Shown here: one piece after another, positions 5,934 through 8,125 of the stretch
How positions within the stretch are numbered: position 1 is the first letter of the stretch
Layout: each line of letters opens with the position of its first letter
NCBI GenBank assembly: GCA_017615495.1
Contig: JAGAAA010000047.1
Location: 1 to 8,125, forward strand
Source of the DNA: Clostridia bacterium
GTDB lineage: Bacteria > Bacillota > Clostridia > Christensenellales > CAG-1252
Direction of reading: 5' to 3'
Length of the DNA stretch: 8,125 nt
The notes under the pieces: model-generated
What the model was told of the DNA's origin: nothing
Databases searched by the model: none
What the model saw: the letters and a program-made list of their open reading frames with translations, nothing else
Translations under genes and position numbers: made by a program

Positions 5934-6605
5934 TTACGCCTCACGGATCACGGTCAAAACGATATCGAACGCGCGACCGAAGGTGCGCTCTTTGGCGAGA
6001 ACAAAATCCTCCGTCGCATTGTCGTTTGCGCCGTCGGAAACCAGTTTAATCATTGTAAAGGGCACGTGCGCGCGAGCGCAAGTAAGCGCAATGCCCGCCC
6101 CTTCCATATCGCAAATATTTGCCGAAAAATCCGTTTTTATCTTGTTGCTCAAAACGGGGTCGGCAATAAACTTATCGCCGCTTGCAAGGCGCAAAACGGG
6201 GAGCGCGAAACGCTCCAAAGAACGAACCATTTTTTGATCCGCGGGAACGTACGGGTTTTCAATATCCGCAGGCGCGCCGGCAAGATGCCCAAAAGCAGTG
6301 ATGTCGCAATCGTAATGAACGACGTCACGCACGACGGCGATTGCCCCGCAAGAAGCACCGTCAAGCGAGCCGACAAGCCCGAAATTGACGATATAACGAC
6401 AGCCGAAACGACCGATCAAAAGCGCGGTCGCGGCAGAAGACGCAATCTCGCCAATGCCGCATTTTGCAAGAAAAATCGTGCGGTCATACAATTCATATTT
6501 ACAGAACTCGATCCCGGCGAGAACTTCGGAATCCACAAACTTTCCCAGCTTGGAAAGAAAGGGAACGTACTCCGATTCCATCGCCACAACAAAGCCAATG
6601 TTCAT
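5934..6605 (-). CDS. mtnN: 5'-methylthioadenosine/S-adenosylhomocysteine nucleosidase family protein
   Basis: A cytoplasmic nucleosidase that hydrolyses S-adenosylhomocysteine and methylthioadenosine to adenine plus the thioribose product; it feeds LuxS. The protein has 223 residues, close to the 232 of E. coli Pfs/MtnN. Family landmarks are the N-terminal MNIGFVVAMESE with Glu12 at the E. coli Glu12 position, NFGLVGSLD (74-82), ICDMEGAGIA (164-173) with Met167-Glu168 as the ribose-binding pair, and LVSDGAND (188-195) with Asp191 as the catalytic aspartate. The sequence departs from close MtnN in places, for example GLVGSLD where MTANs have GSAGGL-type loops, so substrate range is inferred mainly from the luxS partner. 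The start at 6605 is fixed by GGAGGT 7 bases upstream. A more upstream in-frame ATG at 6653 overlaps the promoter -35 and is not the start. luxS follows with a 1-base gap. Confidence 0.9.
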   Translation of the reverse strand: MNIGFVVAMESEYVPFLSKLGKFVDSEVLAGIEFCKYELYDRTIFLAKCGIGEIASSAATALLIGRFGCRYIVNFGLVGSLDGASCGAIAVVRDVVHYDCDITAFGHLAGAPADIENPYVPADQKMVRSLERFALPVLRLASGDKFIADPVLSNKIKTDFSANICDMEGAGIALTCARAHVPFTMIKLVSDGANDNATEDFVLAKERTFGRAFDIVLTVIREA

Positions 6606-6612
6606 AGGAATT

Positions 6613-6618
6613 ACCTCC
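6613..6618 (-). promoter_or_regulatory. Ribosome-binding site of mtnN
   Basis: The minus strand reads GGAGGT 7 bases before the ATG at 6605. It decides the start in favour of 6605 over the in-frame ATG at 6653, which has no ribosome site and lies within the promoter. Confidence 0.85.
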
Positions 6619-6624
6619 GTATCT

Positions 6625-6653
6625 ATTATACCAAAGAGAGCAGAGATAGGCAA
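6625..6653 (-). promoter_or_regulatory. Sigma-A type promoter for mtnN-luxS
   Basis: The minus strand has TTGCCT (6653-6648), a 17-base spacer and a perfect TATAAT (6630-6625). It lies just downstream, in the direction of transcription, of parS site 1 and upstream of the mtnN ribosome site. The untranslated leader would be about 13 bases, too short for a riboswitch. Confidence 0.8.
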
Positions 6654-6667
6654 GGGGTTAATAAAAA

Positions 6668-6683
6668 AGTTCCACGTGGAACA
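6668..6683. other. parS-like ParB-binding site 1
   Basis: The 14-base perfect palindrome GTTCCACGTGGAAC at 6669-6682 matches the bacterial parS core. With flanks it agrees with TGTTCCACGTGGAACA at 15 of 16 positions. On the minus strand it is followed at once by TTTTTT, so the same bases could also act as an intrinsic terminator ahead of the mtnN promoter. Confidence 0.75.
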
Positions 6684-6856
6684 AGCTCGACACTACCTCC
6701 CCAAACGACCGCGAGCGGGCCAATCAAGCAAGCGCGCCGCCACAAAAAAACGTCTGATTCGGTTTTTTGCAAAGGGAAAACAAAGAAAATTATAAACGCT
6801 GTTTCTTTAGGTTTATCCGAAGAAGACGGCGCAATTTACCAACAAAAAAAAGAGAT

Positions 6857-6872
6857 TGTTCTACGTGGAACA
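6857..6872. other. parS-like ParB-binding site 2
   Basis: TGTTCTACGTGGAACA at 6857-6872 matches the parS consensus TGTTCCACGTGGAACA at 15 of 16 positions; the one change (T at position 6) breaks the inner symmetry. On the minus strand the stem TTGTTC/GAACAA is followed four bases later by eight T residues, so it could also terminate the message of the dehydrogenase-like gene. Confidence 0.7.
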
Positions 6873-6893
6873 ACCCTTTCCCTTCTGCGCCAA

Positions 6894-6909
6894 CGTTCCA
6901 CGTGGAACA
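6894..6909. other. parS-like ParB-binding site 3
   Basis: CGTTCCACGTGGAACA at 6894-6909 matches the parS consensus at 15 of 16 positions and holds the perfect 14-base palindrome. It lies directly after the stop codon of the dehydrogenase-like gene and has no T-run on either strand. It therefore cannot be explained as a terminator, which supports a true parS function for all three copies. Confidence 0.75.
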
Positions 6910-8070
6910 TCAATAAGCGTCGTTCAACATGGCAATAAACTCGTCCTTGCCGATGGGCCCGAATGCGGTAATAGATGCGCGCTTGTTGGCGGCTTCGTCC
7001 GCAATGGCTCCAAACTGTTCTCTTTCGATTTTGGTTTCGGATATCTTCGTAGGAAGATTGCCCGAAGAATGCAAGGAAGAAAGCAGCCATTCTACCGATG
7101 CGACCGCACGATCCGCCCTTTCGGAATCAGGCGTTTCCGCATATTCCGTTGCGCCAACCAGCAGATAATACAGCGTTTTGATCTTATCTTCGTATTTTCC
7201 CCTCGCACGCTTTATCGCCGGGATCAGGGTCAATGCAAACATTTCCTCAAGAGGTTCGCCCGTAACGGAATGAAGCCCTTCGGCAAGCGCATGCGCCGGC
7301 CCGTAAGGAATGGCGCCGTACGCCACGCCCGCGAGCGTTCCCGCAAGCGCAGTCGCCCTACACGCCTCCGCATTGTCGCCGTCAGTAACGGCGGGAAGCA
7401 GGTTTTTAGCAAGCAAACTGATTGCTTTTTCCGCATAAATGCCCGCAACGTCCGGTTCTTCCGATTCGACGTAGGCCTCGATTGCGTTTGCCAGAGCGTA
7501 CGCGCCGCACGCCGCAACTTCTCTTGCCGGAGCCGCCATCGCAACGTCTTCGTCAATGATCACAACGTCGGGGACAAGCACGGGAGAGGACAAATAGTAC
7601 TCGCCCGCTTCAACAAACCCGTTGGCCTCCTTGCCCGAACCGTTTTCGCTGGGGATGGCGATGAGCGGGACGCTCTTTCCTTTTACCGCGCTTTCCGCCA
7701 CGATGGGCAGGATTTCGTCCAATTCTTGCGACAAAAGTAATTTGACGCATTTTGCCGTGTCCATCACTTCGTCGCCGCCTACGGCGATCAGGGCGTCGCA
7801 TTTTCCCTTCAAGTATAATTTCTTTTGTCCCCTTGCGTAATCAAGGTTTACCTCGGCGGGAACGGGCTCCGCAACGGCAATTCCTTTTAGGTCGCACCCT
7901 GCAAGGGTGTTTAAGATCTTTGCTTTTACGCCGAGTTTTACGGCGTTTGCGGAAAGAAGGACGAGCGGCTTCTTCGCGCCGAGATAGGAAAGCTCCTTTC
8001 CGACCGTCAAGAGCGCGGCCTCTCCGCAATTGATCTTCGCTGCGTTTTGAAACTCAAAAAACTTGCGCAT
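6910..8070 (-). CDS. Iron-containing alcohol dehydrogenase family protein with the metal site lost
   Basis: The 386 residues have the length and two-domain layout of group III (Fe-ADH/dehydroquinate-synthase-like) dehydrogenases. An N-terminal nucleotide-binding half has CDALIAVGGDEVMDTAK (91-107), the pyrophosphate loop IPSENGSGKEA (139-149), and VPDVVIIDEDV (166-176). A helical half starts near 180. Aligned by eye to E. coli FucO, the four metal ligands Asp196, His200, His263 and His277 correspond to Tyr191, Asn195, Tyr256 and Thr270, so none is kept; FucO His267 is kept as His260. The usual GGGS loop reads GGDE (98-101), and TTAGTGSE reads SENGSGKE (140-147). The reading frame is intact with GGAG (8082-8079) before the ATG, so this is not a decaying pseudogene. 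It may bind a nucleotide or sugar phosphate without classical Fe-dependent redox chemistry. It starts 3 bases after the preceding gene's stop and is probably co-transcribed with it. Confidence 0.85.
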   Translation of the reverse strand: MRKFFEFQNAAKINCGEAALLTVGKELSYLGAKKPLVLLSANAVKLGVKAKILNTLAGCDLKGIAVAEPVPAEVNLDYARGQKKLYLKGKCDALIAVGGDEVMDTAKCVKLLLSQELDEILPIVAESAVKGKSVPLIAIPSENGSGKEANGFVEAGEYYLSSPVLVPDVVIIDEDVAMAAPAREVAACGAYALANAIEAYVESEEPDVAGIYAEKAISLLAKNLLPAVTDGDNAEACRATALAGTLAGVAYGAIPYGPAHALAEGLHSVTGEPLEEMFALTLIPAIKRARGKYEDKIKTLYYLLVGATEYAETPDSERADRAVASVEWLLSSLHSSGNLPTKISETKIEREQFGAIADEAANKRASITAFGPIGKDEFIAMLNDAY

Positions 8071-8073
8071 AGT

Positions 8074-8125
8074 TTATTCTCCGTACAACTCTTGGTATTT
8101 TTTTGCGGGGAGGAAAGCCTTGTCT
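8074..8125 (-). CDS. 3' end of an unidentified upstream gene
   Basis: An open frame enters from the right edge and ends ...KAFLPAKKYQELYGE followed by TAA at 8076-8074. The stop lies 3 bases before the start of the dehydrogenase-like gene, whose ribosome site is inside this frame. That is the spacing of a coupled operon. Too little is visible to name the product, and the assignment as coding rests on spacing and a plausible charged C-terminus. Confidence 0.45.
   Translation of the reverse strand, partial: DKAFLPAKKYQELYGE

Larger units (their letters stand above)
6606..6909. other. Intergenic region with three parS sites and the mtnN promoter
   Basis: The 304 bases between the dehydrogenase-like gene and mtnN hold three parS copies (6668-6683, 6857-6872, 6894-6909) and the mtnN promoter and ribosome site. 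The middle part (6684-6856) has an isolated TATAAT on the minus strand near 6790 without a -35. It also has a weak A-run/T-run hairpin around 6744-6768. I see no credible gene in it; reading frames that cross it on the plus strand are rich in Lys/Arg and lack ribosome sites. Confidence 0.7.

Noticed and set aside
5933..5944. GTG start of luxS at 5944
   Set aside because: The ATG at 5932 has a GAGG at proper spacing and gives the normal LuxS N-terminus; the GTG would overlap mtnN.
6606..6653. Longer start of mtnN at 6653 adding 16 residues
   Set aside because: It overlaps the -35 and -10 elements, has no ribosome site, and the family's N-terminal MxIGxVxAME begins at 6605.
6684..6856. Small RNA or small gene between the parS sites, suggested by an isolated TATAAT near 6790
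   Set aside because: No -35 element, no clear terminator pair and no credible reading frame; the region is only A/T-run rich.
1..8125. CRISPR array, tRNA or rRNA gene, insertion sequence, or prophage
   Set aside because: I found no regular spacer repeats, no cloverleaf-like segment, and no transposase, integrase or phage motif on either strand.

Overview
The window looks like a stretch of bacterial chromosome of moderate GC, probably from a Bacillota (Clostridia-type) organism. The support is strong GGAGG ribosome sites, consensus sigma-A promoters, LuxS, a clostridial-type adenine deaminase and parS sites of the form used in Firmicutes. A Christensenellales-like gut lineage would fit, but I cannot prove the taxon from this sequence. 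All eight supported genes lie on the minus strand, so transcription runs from high to low coordinates. The long plus-strand reading frames are shadows of these genes.

Layout in order of transcription. (1) 8125-8074: the last codons of an unidentified gene. (2) 8070-6910: a member of the iron-containing alcohol dehydrogenase family in which all four metal ligands and much of the NAD loop are replaced, so probably not a classical dehydrogenase. (3) 6909-6606: a 304-bp intergenic region with three near-perfect copies of the ParB centromere sequence parS, then a consensus promoter. (4) 6605-5507: a two-gene operon, mtnN (methylthioadenosine/S-adenosylhomocysteine nucleosidase) and luxS (S-ribosylhomocysteine lyase), ended by an intrinsic terminator at 5425-5393. 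(5) 5506-5258: a 249-bp intergenic region with a tight cluster of three DnaA-box sequences in an AT-rich setting, then a hairpin in the probable ade leader. (6) 5257-3461: ade, adenine deaminase. (7) A perfect -10/17-bp/-35 promoter that drives manA (3407-2517), comEC (2515-992) and possibly the cation diffusion facilitator transporter gene (942 to beyond the left edge).

How the genes fit together. MtnN splits S-adenosylhomocysteine into S-ribosylhomocysteine and adenine. LuxS turns the ribosyl product into homocysteine and the AI-2 precursor DPD, and adenine deaminase converts adenine into hypoxanthine. The central genes therefore cover both products of the activated-methyl-cycle detoxification step, although ade is a separate transcription unit. 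ManA links mannose 6-phosphate to glycolysis. ComEC here has the N-terminal and channel domains but lacks the usual C-terminal metallo-beta-lactamase domain. The transporter has an N-D/D-D metal-site pattern that suggests manganese export.

The most notable non-coding signal is the pairing of a DnaA-box cluster with three parS sites about 1.2 kb away, without dnaA, dnaN, parA or parB in the window. This suggests an origin-proximal segment, or a DnaA-binding regulatory site near the origin. The lack of a gene-strand switch and a rough hand count of G and C argue against a simple bidirectional origin exactly at the DnaA boxes.
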